A stretch of 64,000 bases of DNA from Malus domestica (Eukaryota; Streptophyta; Magnoliopsida; Rosales; Rosaceae): the NCBI RefSeq assembly GCF_042453785.1, contig NC_091671.1, forward strand, positions 8,750,001 through 8,814,000. The letters run 5' to 3'. The notes under the pieces are model-generated. The model was not told the DNA's origin. It saw only the letters and a program-made list of their open reading frames with translations, and ran no database searches. This document shows positions 32,799-43,683 of this stretch, piece after piece; positions within the stretch are counted from its first letter, which is position 1, and every line of letters starts with the position of its first letter. The position numbers and the translations under genes were made by a program.

Positions 32799-34741
32799 GT
32801 ATTAGGAGAGTCCAAGGGCTTTGCCCCACACCAAAAGGAATCTTGGTGGTGGAATGAGGAGGTACAAACAAAGGTGAAAGCTAAGAAGGAATGTTGTAAA
32901 GCCTTATACAAGGAGAGGACCGATGAAAATGGTGAAAGGTATAGAAAAGCGAAGCAAGAGGCGAAGAAAGCTGTCAGAGAAGCTAAGTTAGCGGCTTACG
33001 ACGATATGTATAAACGACTAGATACCAAAGAAGGAGAATTGGATATCTATAAACTATCTAGAGCAAGGGAAAAGAAGACAAGGGACCTAAACCAAGTGAG
33101 GTGCATTAAGGATGAGGATGGAAAGGTTCTTGCTACAGAGAACGCGGTTAAAGACAGATGGAGAGGTTATTTTCATAATCTTTTCAATGAAGGACATGAA
33201 ATGAGTGCTTCTTTAGGGGAGTTGAGTAACTCAGAAGAGTGTAGAAACTACTCTTTTTATCGTCGAATTCGGAAGGAAGAAGTGGTTGTAGCTTTGAAGA
33301 AGATGAAGCATAAAAAAGCAATAGGCCCAGACGATATACCAATCAAAGTGTGGAAACTTTTGGGAGAGACAGGTATAACATGGCTCACTGACCTTTTCAA
33401 TAGGATTTTGAAAACGAAGAAGATGCCAAATGAGTGGCGAACGAGCACTTTGGTGCCTATCTACAAGAATAAGGGCGACGTACAAAATTGCATGAACTAT
33501 AGGGGTATTAAGCTAATGAGTCATACAATGAAGCTCTGGGAGAGAGTCATTGAGCATAGATTGAGGCAAGAGACACGCGTTTCGGACAACCAATTCGGGT
33601 TCATGCCAGGGAGCTCCACCATGGAGGCAATCTATCTCTTACGAAGATTGATGGAAAGATATAGAGATGGGAAAAAGGATTTACACATGGTCTTTATAGA
33701 TTTGGAAAAAGCGTATGATAGGGTCCCAAGAGACATTCTTTGGAGGATTTTAGAGAAGAAATGAGTACGAGTAGCATATATCCAAGCTATAAAGGATATG
33801 TATGAAGGAGCAAAGACTGCCGTAAGAACTCATGAAGGACAAACCGAAAGCTTTCCCATAACTGTAGGATTACATCAAGGCTCATCCTTAAGTCTTTACC
33901 TTTTTGCGTTGGTAATGGATGAGTTAACAAGACATATTCAAGATGATATTCCTTGGTGTATGCTTTTCGCAGACGATATAGTGTTGATAGATGAAACTCA
34001 GGAAGGGGTAAATGCAAAGCTTAACCTTTGGAGAGAAGTGTTGGAATCTAAAGATCTTCGCCTAAGTCGATCAAAGACAGAATATATGGAGTGCAAGTTC
34101 AGTGCAAATGGAGGCCAAAACGAGTTAGGGGTGAGGATCGGAGATCAAGAAATACCAAAGAGCGACCGTTTTCGTTACCTAGGATCTATCTTGCAAAAGA
34201 ACGGAGAATTAGATGAAGATCTTAACCATAGAATACAAGCTGGATGGATGAAGTGGAAGAGTGCATCCGGCGTGTTGTGTGACCGCCGTATGCCACTGAA
34301 GCTCAAGGGAAAATTTTATAGGACGGCAATAAGGCCGGCGATGCTGTATGCCACAGAATGTTGGGCGGTGAAACATCAACACGTACACAAAATGGGTGTA
34401 GCGGAGATGAGGATGCTTCGTTGGATGTGTGGGCACACAAGAAAGGATAAGATTAGGAATGAGGATATCCGGGGTAAAGTAGGAGTAGCCGAAATTGAAG
34501 GAAATATGAGAGAAAATCGGTTACGGTGGTTTGGACATGTGCAAAGAAGGACTACTGACGCTCCGATTAGAAGATGCGACTATGGGACAGAGGTTCAGGG
34601 CCGAAGGGGTAGAGGAAGACCTAGGAAAACTTTGGAAGAGACTCTAAGAAAAGACTTAGAGTACTTGGATCTAACGAAGGACATGACACAGGATCGAGCA
34701 CAATGGCGTTCTAAGATTCATATAGCTGATCCCACTCAGTG
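32799..34741 (+). pseudogene. RTE reverse transcriptase domain
   Basis: Continues in frame after the 32798 stop. The RT fingers and palm run to [20 protein letters not shown], then a TGA at 33764 interrupts. The rest includes the template-grip [18 protein letters not shown], the catalytic FADD, the [15 protein letters not shown] thumb region and the C-terminal RWFGHVQRR and [20 protein letters not shown] motifs. All core RT motifs are readable. Confidence 0.88.
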
Positions 34742-35002
34742 ACTTGGATTTTCCAAGTTTCCAACCGAGAAGTTTTCCTCACTCGGGAAATTAAGGGAAC
34801 ACTACCCCAACCTACATGCTCCACTCAGAAAGCTTCAACATACAAGCTTCAACAAAAGAAAATTCAAAGAACTTAGCGAAGAAGGCTTTGGTGTATTTAA
34901 CACAATACGTTGAAATGAAGGAAAGCTTATTTATTGATATCCCCGATAAGCTACAAATATGTACATATACATGAGTCAAAATAAACACACAAGAGGGAGC
35001 CT

Positions 35003-35683
35003 TCACAAAGGTTGCTTAGGAGAAGTCTCAGCAGTCGGTAGAGCCCCAGAAAGAGAAGGCACCGGAGGGGGATCATTTGGAGCCTCAGTACTTGACAGAA
35101 CCCTAGAAGGAGGAGGCATCAGAGGTTGATCATTTGGAGCTTCATTACGCGGTACAGCCCCAGAAGACGAAGGCAATAAATGCCTTTGGAACAAACCCAC
35201 AAATCTCTGATGATCAAGTAAAACCTGACCATCAGTTTCCTTCATCTGGTCAAGCTTCCTCTTCATGTTTGTAGCATAGTCATATGTGAGCCGATGCAAC
35301 TGTTTATTCTCATGCTTGAGCCCCCTAATCTCCTGTTTGAGACTCATCACTTCAACCGCCAATGATTCAACTTGGCGGGTTCGAGCAAATAGGCGTTGGG
35401 CCATATTAGACATAGAACCTGCACACTGAACACTGAGAGCCAGCGAATCCTTAACAGCTAACTCATCAGACCGTTTGGAAAGTAGTCTGTTATCTTTGGA
35501 AGTGAGAAGGTTCCTGGCCACCACCGCAGCGGTCATATCATTCTTCATCACGGAATCCCCAACGGTAAGAGGACCAGTAGGGGAGACGAAGGATGGGCGC
35601 CATATGTTGTCTGGAGAAGGCGGGGCTGCCTCTTCAACAAGGTTCAAGTCAAAACGACGGTCGGATGGGCCAGACATTTTCAA
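35003..35683 (-). CDS. coiled-coil protein encoded in repeat (226 aa), function unknown
   Basis: The frame runs from a start at 35683 (MKMSGPSDRRFDLNL; the second Met may be the start) to a stop at 35003. Residues about 1-50 are polar and proline-containing. Residues about 55-150 include a heptad-like segment around ARTRQVESLAVEVMSLKQEI and GLKHENKQLHRLTYDYATNM, which predicts a coiled coil. The C-terminus carries three imperfect repeats of a roughly 20-residue proline-rich unit (GAVPRNEAPNDQPLMPPPS, RVLSSTEAPNDPPPVPSLS, GALPTAETSPK). No catalytic motif, zinc finger or membrane segment is seen. An uninterrupted frame inside repetitive DNA suggests a transposon-borne gene. Similar proteins are, from memory, abundant in apple annotations as uncharacterised proteins. 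It may act as a retrotransposon accessory protein, which is inference. Confidence 0.55.
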   Translation of the reverse strand: MKMSGPSDRRFDLNLVEEAAPPSPDNIWRPSFVSPTGPLTVGDSVMKNDMTAAVVARNLLTSKDNRLLSKRSDELAVKDSLALSVQCAGSMSNMAQRLFARTRQVESLAVEVMSLKQEIRGLKHENKQLHRLTYDYATNMKRKLDQMKETDGQVLLDHQRFVGLFQRHLLPSSSGAVPRNEAPNDQPLMPPPSRVLSSTEAPNDPPPVPSLSGALPTAETSPKQPL

Positions 35684-35817
35684 AGGTGTTGAAGAGAGAA
35701 GAGGTCGGACAAATCAAGATCTTAGAAGTGCAAGAATGAAGCTTCTACTGGTGGAGATTCAAGTGTGCTTTGGAACTTAATGTCAGTCCCTATAAAAATC
35801 TGCACTCGACGGAGGTT

Positions 35818-36052
35818 CAGAAATCGAAGAGGCGCCTGCTCAGAAATCGAAGAGGCGTTTGCTTTCTCAAAAGCTGGGCTGCTTAGAGATCACGAGGGTT
35901 GATCTCAGAAATCGAAGAGGCGTTTGCTTTCTCAAAAGTTGGGCTGCTCAAAGACCACGAAGGCCGATCTCAGAAATCGAAGAGGCGCTCGCTTTCTCAA
36001 AAGCTGGGCTCTCCAGAGACCACGAGGGCCGATCTCAGAAATCGAAGAGGCA
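35818..36052. repeat. 65-bp tandem repeat
   Basis: Units starting CAGAAATCGAAGAGGC occur at 35841, 35906, 35971 and 36036, exactly 65 bp apart, with a partial unit at 35818. Two more copies of this unit recur near 36890 and 36953 within the larger repeat. Confidence 0.92.
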
Positions 36053-37830
36053 CCTACTTTTCCAGCCTTGTCAGCACCTGTCACACGCACACTCAGCTTT
36101 GCGGAAATTATGGGCATTCTGTCAAAGACTTCTGGGGAAGTAGAAAACACATGAATCTTACTGTTCAATCATCCACTTCCCACACGCAACAATAGCTCAT
36201 GGGTACCACAGATAACTTTGCCAAAGTTCTCTGCCAAAGTTGAGCACGTGAAGCTTGCAGCTCCCACTACATCGCTCTGACCAAGAAGGGTAAAAGAATA
36301 GCAAAGAAACAGCACTAACAAAGTTTAGACCCATAAATTTTGAAGGTCTACCTACCATATTATTACCCACAAGGGTAAAGGAACAGTACCATTGCTGGAT
36401 AATTGGAAAGTCTCTGTGTGTCAACCTCTGTGCTTCGTGGCAAGGTAGACTAGCAAACATGCCCAACCTTTACTCACATTCGAGAAAACACTCCCAATAA
36501 GATTGCTTGCTCCAAAATCGAAGAGGCACCATCCTCCGAATCTCAAAAGCCAGACTCCCAACATGACTACTTTCTTAAAAATCGAAGAGAGGGTAAAGGA
36601 ACAGTACCATTGCTGGATAATTGGAAAGTCCCTGTGTGTCAACCTCTGTGCTTCGTGGCAAGGTAGAGTAGCAAACATGCCCAACCTTTACTCACATTCG
36701 AGAAAGCACTCCCAACAAGATTGCTTGCTCCAAAATCGAAGAGGCACCGCCCTCCGAATCTCGAGAGCCAGACTCCCAACATGATTACTTTCTCAAAAAT
36801 CGAAGAGACACTGCTCCCCGAATCTCGAGAGCTAGACCCCCAGCATGATTGCTTTCTCAAAAATCGATGAGGCATCGTTCTCCGAATCAATCGAAGAGGC
36901 GCTCGCTTTCTCAAAAGCTGGGCTGCTCAGAGACCACGAGGGCCGATCTCAGAAATCGAAGAGGCACCTACTTTTCTAGCCTTGTCAGCACCTGTCACAC
37001 GCACTCAGCTTTGCAGAAATTATGGGCATTTTGTCGAAGACTTCTGGTGAAGTAGAAAGCACATGAATCTTACTGTTCAATCACCCACTTCCCACACGCA
37101 ACAATAGCTCATGGGTACCACAGATAACTTTGCCAAAGTTCTCTGCCAAAGTTGAGCACGTGAAGCTTGCAGCTCCCACTACATCGCTCTGACCAAGAAA
37201 GGTAAAAGAACAGCAAAGAAACAGCACTAACAAAGTTTAGACACATAAATTTTGAAGGTCTAGCTACCATATTATTACCCACAAGGGTAAAGGAACAGTA
37301 GCACTGCTGGATAATTGGAAAGTCCCTGTGTGTCAACCTCTGTGCTTCGTGGCAAGGTAGACTAGCAAACATGCCCAACCTTTACTCACATTCGAGAAAA
37401 CACTCCCAACAAGATTGCTTGCTCCAACATCGAAGAGGCACCATCCTCCGAATCTCGAGAGCCAGACTCCCAACATGACTACTTTCTCAAAATCGAATAG
37501 GGTAAAGGAACAGTACCATTGCTGGATAATTGGAAAGTCCCTGTGTGTCAACCTTTGTGCTTCGTGACAAGGTAGACTAGCAAACATGCCCAACCTTTAC
37601 TCACATTCGAGACAACACTCCCAACAAGATTGCTTGCTCCAAAATCGAAGAGGCACCGCCCTCCGAATCTCGAGAGCCAGACTCCCAAGATGATTACTTC
37701 CTCAAAAATCGAAGAGACACTGCTCTCCGAATCTCGAGAGTCAGACCCCAGCATGATTGCTTTCTCAAAAATCGAAAAGGCATTGTTCTCCGAATCTCGA
37801 GAGCCAGATACCACAGACCACTTTTTCAAA
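36048..37830. repeat. higher-order tandem repeat, ~917-bp unit with nested sub-repeats
   Basis: A block beginning ACTTTTCCAGCCTTGTCAGC (36059) recurs about 917 bp downstream (36970), with the same order of sub-blocks: a GGGTAAAGGAACAGTACCAT stretch (36373, 36593, 37285 and 37500), a CATGCCCAACCTTTACTCAC stretch, and a CGAATCTCGAGAGCCAGACT stretch. The shorter sub-repeats recur within the large units too, so the array grew by several rounds of unequal duplication. Apparent ORFs on both strands inside the array are by-products. Confidence 0.88.
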
Positions 37831-39203
37831 GTGCTCTGACAGAGTTAAAACATGTGAAACTGGCAGCTCCCACTACCGTGCTATGACCAAGTAGGATAAA
37901 GGAATAGCATTACTACTTGTTGTTAGGGAGACTCCTATATATGTCAACCTCTATTCCCAACGGACAGGCAGACCTGCAAAAATGCTCAACCCTTCATCAT
38001 ATCTGAGAGGGCACTCCCAACGAAGCCTTTCGAAATATTCAGCTTTCTTTCCCCCCGATAATACCTCTGCAAACAAGCCATACTAGAGCAAGAATATCTC
38101 ATATCATCAGGGTTAAAAGCAAGAGTATCCCATATCATGCTTTTTCCCTGTCTTTTCTTTTGGCCTTGTTTTTACCTGTAAGACAAGGAGAAAGAGAGCA
38201 ATCAGTCAGCACTTGGAATCAAGCTTCCCGCCAGGAACTGACTGCCTGGAACCCCTTACCTGATTACTTACCTGGCATTGCTCTCGAGTACTCATCTTCA
38301 ACATCTTATGTTTCCAGGGAAGATTCCGCATCTGCTTGAGGAACAGATAGGGCAAGTGCGAAGGATACAAGGAAGCATGTGGAGACAAGCGTAACAGCAC
38401 ACGTGCCGATACATCCATTACTCTGTCAAAAGCAAAAGTATCCCATATCAGCAGGGTGGAACGTACTCTAGATTTGATGGACTTGTTTTGACCCTCAAAT
38501 TCTTCAGTCGGCCTTATACTCTGGAGGAAATCAGAAAACCCTCCAGCTCAGTTCAAGAATAAGCTTGTGGAAAGTTACTTCTTCAAAAGCAAAAGTATCT
38601 CATATCATCTCTTCTCATTTTTCTTCTCTTTATCCTTCATGCTGCTGCAAGATGGGGAGAAGGTGAACAATCAGTCGGAGCTCTGATTGCTTACCTTGTC
38701 TGTCACCTCTTTCAGCAGACCCCCTAGCTCGGCGACTTGGGGGACTCCTACTACATGGTTTGTATCGCGCTTGACCAAGCCTGAAACTACAAGTAAGCTT
38801 CAAGTGAAATTGATACATTACCTTGTGCATCTCCACCAGTTAAAGATACCACCCCTGGATGGAGGAATAGTACTTCCAGAGAAGATGCCACATCTACCTA
38901 TGAGACAGATAAGGCAAGTCAAGACGACACCACACTCCGATACTTAGAAGTTTCGTGATTACGAGATCATTCTCCCACAATATTTCCTAATGTCATTTGT
39001 ACTAAACCATTCACTTGTACTCACTAAAGGAGAGCTTGAACCTATGTACTTGTGTAAACCCTTCACAATTAATGAGAACTCTTCTATTCCGTGGACGTAG
39101 CCAATCTGGGTGAACCACGTACATCTTGTGTTTGCTTTCCTATCTCTATCCATTTATATACTTATCCACACTAATGACCGGAGCAATCTAGCGAAGATCA
39201 CAA

Positions 39204-39809
39204 AAAGTGACCGTTTTCGCACCTAGGATCTATCTTGCAAGAGAACGGAGAATTAGATGGAGATCTCAACCATAGAATACGAGCTGGATGGAAAGAGTGC
39301 ATCCGGCGTGTTGTGTGACCGTCGTAGGCCACTGAAGCTCAAGGGAAAATTTTATAGGACGGCAATAAAGCCAGCGATGTTGTATGACACAGAATGTTGG
39401 TTGGTGAAGCATCAACACGTACACAAAAGGGGTGTAGCGGAGATGAGGATGCTTCGTGGGATGTGTGGGCACACGAGAAAGGATAAGATTGGGAATGAGG
39501 ATATCCGAGGTAAAGTAGGAGTAGCCGAAATTGTAGGAAAGATGAGAGAAAATCGGCTCCGGTGATTTGGACATGTGCAAAGAAGGCCGACTGACGCTCC
39601 GGTTCGAAGATGTGACTACGGGACAGAGGTTCAGGGCCGAAGGGGTAGAGGAAGACCTAGGAAAACTTTGGAAGAGACTCTAAGAAAAGACTTAGAGTAC
39701 TTGGATCTAACGGAGGACATGACACAAAACCGAGCGCAATGGCGTTCTAGGATTCATATAGCCGACCCCACTTAGTGGGAAAAGGCTTTGTTGTTGTTGT
39801 TGTTGTTGT
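39204..39809 (+). mobile_element. 5'-truncated RTE LINE copy with (TTG)n tail
   Basis: It starts at the position equivalent to 34158 in the full RTE element (the [12 protein letters not shown] region) and runs through CGHTRKDK and RNRLRW-like motifs to ADPT-stop at 39775. It continues into GGGAAAAGGCTTTG and a (TTG)n tail (39788-39808), the genuine RTE 3' end. Several substitutions and a TGA near 39564 separate it from the longer copy, so the two are independent insertions or an old duplication. Confidence 0.88.
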
Positions 39810-39819
39810 ACTCATTTAC

Positions 39820-39974
39820 TTGGTGCGATGGCAAGTGTCTTCGCCCATGAGCGGTAGGTCTCGGGTTCGAGACTTGGGAGCAGCCTCTCTATAAATGGGG
39901 GTAAGGCTAGCCGACATTCACCTCTCCTAGACCCTGCGTAAAGCGGAAGCCTTGTGCACTGGGTACGACCTTTT
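39820..39974 (+). mobile_element. Au-type SINE inserted at the RTE tail, TSD ACTCATTTAC
   Basis: Same family as 11817-11985 but slightly 5'-shortened, starting TTGGTGCGATGGCAAG. ACTCATTTAC flanks it at 39810-39819 and 39975-39984. It was inserted immediately beside the (TTG)n tail of the truncated RTE copy. Confidence 0.85.
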
Positions 39975-40059
39975 ACTCATTTACAAAATATATTAAAATT
40001 CATATAAACTAATAAAACCCAAAAAAAGGAAAACAGAGCTTGAAGTTTTTATATGAACT

Positions 40060-40506
40060 TACAACAAACAAATAATTTTTTTTTTCTGCAACCAAGTAGC
40101 TGATTGTTAAGCCAGAGGTTCTGAATCCCAGATCCAGAAAACGTTTTGGGCAAAGGACCAGTAAAGTTATTGTAAGAAAGCCTCAGGTTTTGCAAGTTCG
40201 GAAACAAATCGAACACATCAGGCAACGACCCATATAAATTCACATTACCTGCAGCGAAAGTGACCAAGCTGGAAGCTTCAGTGAGCTCTGAGGGGAAAAC
40301 CCAAGAGTCGAGATTGACGTTCTGGCTCATGCTAAAAATCTGCAAGCTCGAGAGGCCCGTGAAGCAGCCGGCCGGAATGGAGGTGAAGTTGTTAGTGTCG
40401 AGGTAGACTTCTTGGAGGGAAGAGAGGTTGGCCAAAGAAGGAAAGGCACCAGAGAGAGAGTTGCTCTGGAGAGAGAGAGAGTGGTGAGCTGAGAGAGAGT
40501 TGATAA
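40060..40506 (-). pseudogene. TMK-like LRR receptor kinase fragment
   Basis: On the minus strand it reads LSLQSNSLSGAFPSLANL, LQEVYLDTNNFTSIPAGCF, FPSELTEASSLVTFAAGNVN, LYGSLPDVFDLFPNLQNLRL and SYNNFTGPLPKTFSGSGIQN. These are the first extracellular leucine-rich repeats of the TMK family of plasma-membrane auxin-signalling receptor kinases. The frame ends at LWLNNQ followed by lysine-rich nonsense and a stop. There is no signal peptide exon, second LRR block, membrane segment or kinase domain. It is a truncated fragment, either captured by a transposon or left by a deletion. Confidence 0.75.
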
Positions 40507-41035
40507 TAGAATGATTAACCCATTTGCTATAATTGTATAATCAATAGCATTTAAAATTTGTGGTTGACTTCAAAGAATGAACTACTTTATAACAGATCAG
40601 ATTCTTTATGAATACCTCTTGAAGTGCTTACCGTTATCGAGGCCTTATGCTACCAAAAAAACATCCAAAGTAAAACTGTTTTACAGAATCCAACACCAAC
40701 CTATCACAGCTCAATGATCACTCAGAACACTGAACGGAAAAATCAAAAAAAAAATCACCATTATAAATTATCATCCGTTTCATTTTCTTAAATCCACTAA
40801 AAAAAGCAAAAAATTAAAATGAAATTAAAAAGGTGAACCTGGTGGTCGCCGCTGCTGCTGCCGATGATGAGGAGGTTGAGATCACGTGGTAAACTTCCTG
40901 CCTTGCAAGTTGGGCGATTCGCGGGGCGAGGTGGGCTGTCAATAACTTAGCTCAGGCTCAGCAACGTCAAACCGCAAGACCATAACTAATGCAAGTTAGA
41001 ATGTACCAATCAAATAATGGGTTTAAGGATGCATT
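40507..41035. other. spacer, no intact gene
   Basis: A GC-richer patch (40830-40960) with CGCCGCTGCTGCTGCCGATG could be an exon remnant; no family was recognised. Confidence 0.3.
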
Positions 41036-41936
41036 TCAGAACGCTACATAGCAAAAATGTCTATTCCAAGTTGAGCATAGATCGGAGAGAAGAAACCATC
41101 CACAAAGTGAATAAACCACCATGTGATATAGAAAGTGATCGCTATTGGAAATAGGATCACATTGCAAAAGAGCAAAGAGTGAGCAGCTAATATGATATAT
41201 ATATATATATATGAGCAAAAAGCAATCTCAAAGAAGGAGAACGAAGCTTTGATCTCATTAGCTACTACATAACGGATAAAAAAAAAAAAGGTCGTACCCA
41301 GTGCATAAGGCTCCCGCTTTACGCAGGGTCTGGGAGAGGTGAATGTCGGCTAGCCTTACCCCCATTTATGGAGAGGCTGCTCCCAAGTCTCGAACCCGAG
41401 ACCTACCGCTCATGGGCGAAGGCACTTGCCATCGCACCAAGTGCGACCTCTCTACTACATAACGGATGCATCAAAAAAAAAATCCACACATACATGACAT
41501 TAGCGTAAAATTATTTGAAATGGGCTCAGTCTAAAACTTGTAATAAGCTAAGTTGTACATTTCTTGAATTCATCTGGCAAGGGGCAAGTTCTCTATCTTA
41601 GCTAACTTGTAATATACTTCTACTTTCAGAAAGAGAGAAAAACAGATTATAAATACATGCCGACAATCTAAGTTTAAATTCCTATCACTACTAAAGCACT
41701 CCATCTTTCAACTTTAAATCATAAGAAAAATCACAAATCCACCAACTTTAAAGATATTTGACCCTCCTCACAACATAGAATTGATGGTTTACACACAGTA
41801 TCAAACAGAAAATAGTATAGCTTATGAACATGATTTGAACGAAATAGAAGCCAGAAGAAAGAAATGCCCACCATCCTGTCATGAACTTTTTTGATGCCCA
41901 ACTTCTAACAACTTTGGAAAACGTCTGCACAGAGAT
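41036..41936 (-). pseudogene. COV/LCV-type membrane protein pseudogene, two exon remnants
   Basis: On the minus strand, 41868-41935 reads SKVVRSWASKKFMTG and ends in a GT donor. After about 680 bp, 41044-41182 reads VILFPIAITFYITWWFIHF and VDGFFSPIYAQLGIDIF. These motifs are the hallmark of the CONTINUOUS VASCULAR RING / LIKE-COV family (DUF502), integral membrane proteins affecting vascular patterning and Golgi-linked traffic. The exon phases fit (GGATG then TGTGATCC), but the acceptor TTGCAG is TTGCAA here and a stop follows IDIFAM, so the gene is dead. An Au SINE (41278-41451) is inserted in its intron. Upstream exons were not identified. Confidence 0.72.
41278..41451 (-). mobile_element. 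Au-type SINE, minus orientation, perfect 16-bp TSD
   Basis: Third Au copy, reverse-complemented relative to the other two, with its A-run at the left (41278-41289). CTACTACATAACGGAT flanks it at 41262-41277 and 41452-41467. It lies in the intron of the COV-like pseudogene. Confidence 0.88.
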
Positions 41937-42842
41937 AAGAAGAGATCAGAATGATTGTTATGAAGATTAAGAAAAAGGAGCACAAACACTCAAAGCATCG
42001 GAAAACTTATGCCCCAACTTAGGCCACCAAAAAAGTAACAAACTTTGACACACTGTAACTGTTTCTTCTTCTCCTTCCGATTCAGAGTGTATTATGTTGG
42101 AAAACTGGACTGGGCATTCATGTGGCTTCCCTTTCTCCGGCCAAAACCAAACAACAGCTTGCTCATCTTCTGCAATTAAAATACAACAAACAAAAAAAAA
42201 TCAAAATAATAAGTTAAAATTTAAAATCTCATATGGGTACGTTGGGTTCGATATTTTATCAATTGTTGTTTCTGAGTTGTGTTTTTTTGCGGATTTTCAC
42301 AACCAAAAATAATCCTTAATACCCAGGCCTAAATTTCTTGTTCGGATTTTATCAGATTTTTTATACCGTATAACTTACCAATTTCCATTGTGTTTGAGAA
42401 GATAAACTGCTTTTGTAGAACTTTAAAATTCTAAATTAGGATAAATTGCTTACCTTTAGCAAAATGGATTCTACCGCTGTTCTTTACAGGCGACGGTGAA
42501 TGTTTGGGTGCCGCTGCTGGTTGGGATTGTGCTAGTTGTTGCACACGCGGCGTTGAGGTGGACCGATGGGTTGCCGTGGACGAAGAGAGCTCTGCTTTGT
42601 TGACTGGTTATGCGGCGCGATTCTGCGAATTAATGGATTTGGATGAATCAGTGATGGCGGTGTTTTGGGTAAACTATTTGGAGAAACAATTTACAGTCTC
42701 ACACGGTGGGGAAGCATGCAGAGAGAAAAGGTGGGTCGACAGACTGAAACGGTGTGGGGAGGAAGAATCTAGAAATGAAATAAAAGACCAAAGACTAAGA
42801 TCTAGGTGCTTAAAAAAAAAATATCTATGAAAAAAAATTATG
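41937..42842. other. spacer with possible gene fragments, unrecognised
   Basis: Around 42490-42600 one plus-strand frame reads TVNVWVPLLVGIVLVVAHAA then LRWTDGLPWTKRALL, a hydrophobic segment that looks coding and is preceded by TTTACAG like a splice acceptor. It stops at once and no family was recognised. A minus-strand stretch near 42090-42180 also looks weakly coding. Confidence 0.3.
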
Positions 42843-42844
42843 AA

Positions 42845-43165
42845 GGTTTTAAGTGTTTGGTAAACTGAAAAAAAAAACTTATTTTGGAATCTGCTATGAG
42901 AATAAGCTGAAATCAAAGGAAAAAGCTGAAGCTGCTATTTGTAGCTTTAGAAAACTGGTTTTTTTTCAAAGCACACGGAGCTACAGTGCTCCTTTAATGA
43001 AAAGACCCACTATCAGACTGTTTTTTTTTCCAAAAGCACTTTTACAAAAAAGTTTACCAAACGCTCTGCTGATTTATTTCACAACCGCTTGCTTATTCTC
43101 ACAGCACAGCCGCTTATTCTCACAGCAATTTTTTTCAAAGCTATGCAATACCAAACCAGCCCTAA
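42845..43165. mobile_element. MITE-like element, probably hAT-derived
   Basis: The left end (AAGTGTTTGGTAAACTG) and the inverted right end (GGGCTGGTTTGGTATTGC) are loosely related. Repeated AATAAGC and CTTATTCTCACAGCA motifs in opposite orientation lie inside. No target duplication was resolved. Confidence 0.4.
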
Positions 43166-43683
43166 GCAGGGCTAAAGACGGAATCTCATTGTACAATAAA
43201 CAGTGACGACAGAAACAAAGAAGGGGTAAAAATGGAATAACACTGTAGAATAAACAGCATTTTAGGCAATTTTCTCTTTTAGTGTGTATATATAATTGTA
43301 GAGTACGTAGCACTGGGATAAAAATGACTCGTACCACAACAACAACACAAGAACTACTACCATTAAGTGGATTAGCTGTAAAAATTCTACTAAGTTTTAT
43401 TCCATTAAATAGATTAGCTGTATAAATTCTACTTCATATTTTTTCTTACAATTTCTTTCCAAGTGTAGAAAAAAAGTAGAAAAGTAAATGACTTTTTTGG
43501 AAGAAGAAAAACCCCAAAAAGTAGAAAAAAAGAGGGCAAAATTCAAAACCCATTTCATTCAATTTTGTCCCACATTTTGATTTCGATGAGATTCGAATCA
43601 AAACCCAAATGGGGTTTCTGGGTCTGAATCAAAATCCTTGATTGAAGACAAAAAAAAAACAAACGAAAAAAGGGGAGACTTTT
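43166..43683. other. upstream region of the rhomboid-like gene copy
   Basis: AT-rich; A-rich tracts and no clear TATA box were picked out. It probably contains the promoter and leader of the rhomboid-like gene whose first exon begins at 43684. Confidence 0.35.

Larger units (their letters stand above)
31585..34741 (+). mobile_element. RTE-clade LINE, nearly intact (two nonsense codons)
   Basis: A non-LTR retrotransposon on the plus strand. A GC-rich leader (31600-31870) is followed by one long polyprotein: an apurinic-type endonuclease (TWNIGTL near 31902, LQETKW, ISAYAPQ, GGDLNGHVG, IDFLLMRKRD and ANQHRLLVMD), a basic linker, and a reverse transcriptase ([46 protein letters not shown], catalytic MLFADDIVL near 33962). 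The C-terminal [11 protein letters not shown] ends at 34741. The frame is interrupted only at 32796-32798 (TAG) and 33762-33764 (TGA); each could be a single substitution. It lacks the (TTG)n tail seen on the copy at 39204, because the next segment begins directly at its 3' end. Confidence 0.9.
34742..39203. mobile_element. tandem-repeat-rich LTR-retrotransposon remnant with antisense ORF (Tat-like candidate)
   Basis: The 4.4-kb segment lies between two RTE pieces. It contains, left to right, a minus-strand coiled-coil ORF (35003-35683), a tandem repeat array (35818-37830), a non-coding stretch and, near 38990-39170, sequence that reads like a plus-strand LTR end (GTGTAAACCCTTCACAATTA, CCGTGGACGTAGCCAATC and ACCACGTACATCTTGTGTTT). 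An antisense extra ORF followed by tandem repeats and the 3' LTR is the layout described for Tat-lineage Ty3/gypsy elements; that comparison is from memory. No gag, pol, matching second LTR or target duplication was found. Confidence 0.45.

Noticed and set aside
36197-37830. Several 70-93-residue frames on both strands, some nearly identical to one another
   Set aside because: They lie within the tandem array and repeat with its period; they follow from the repeat sequence and show no protein-like features.
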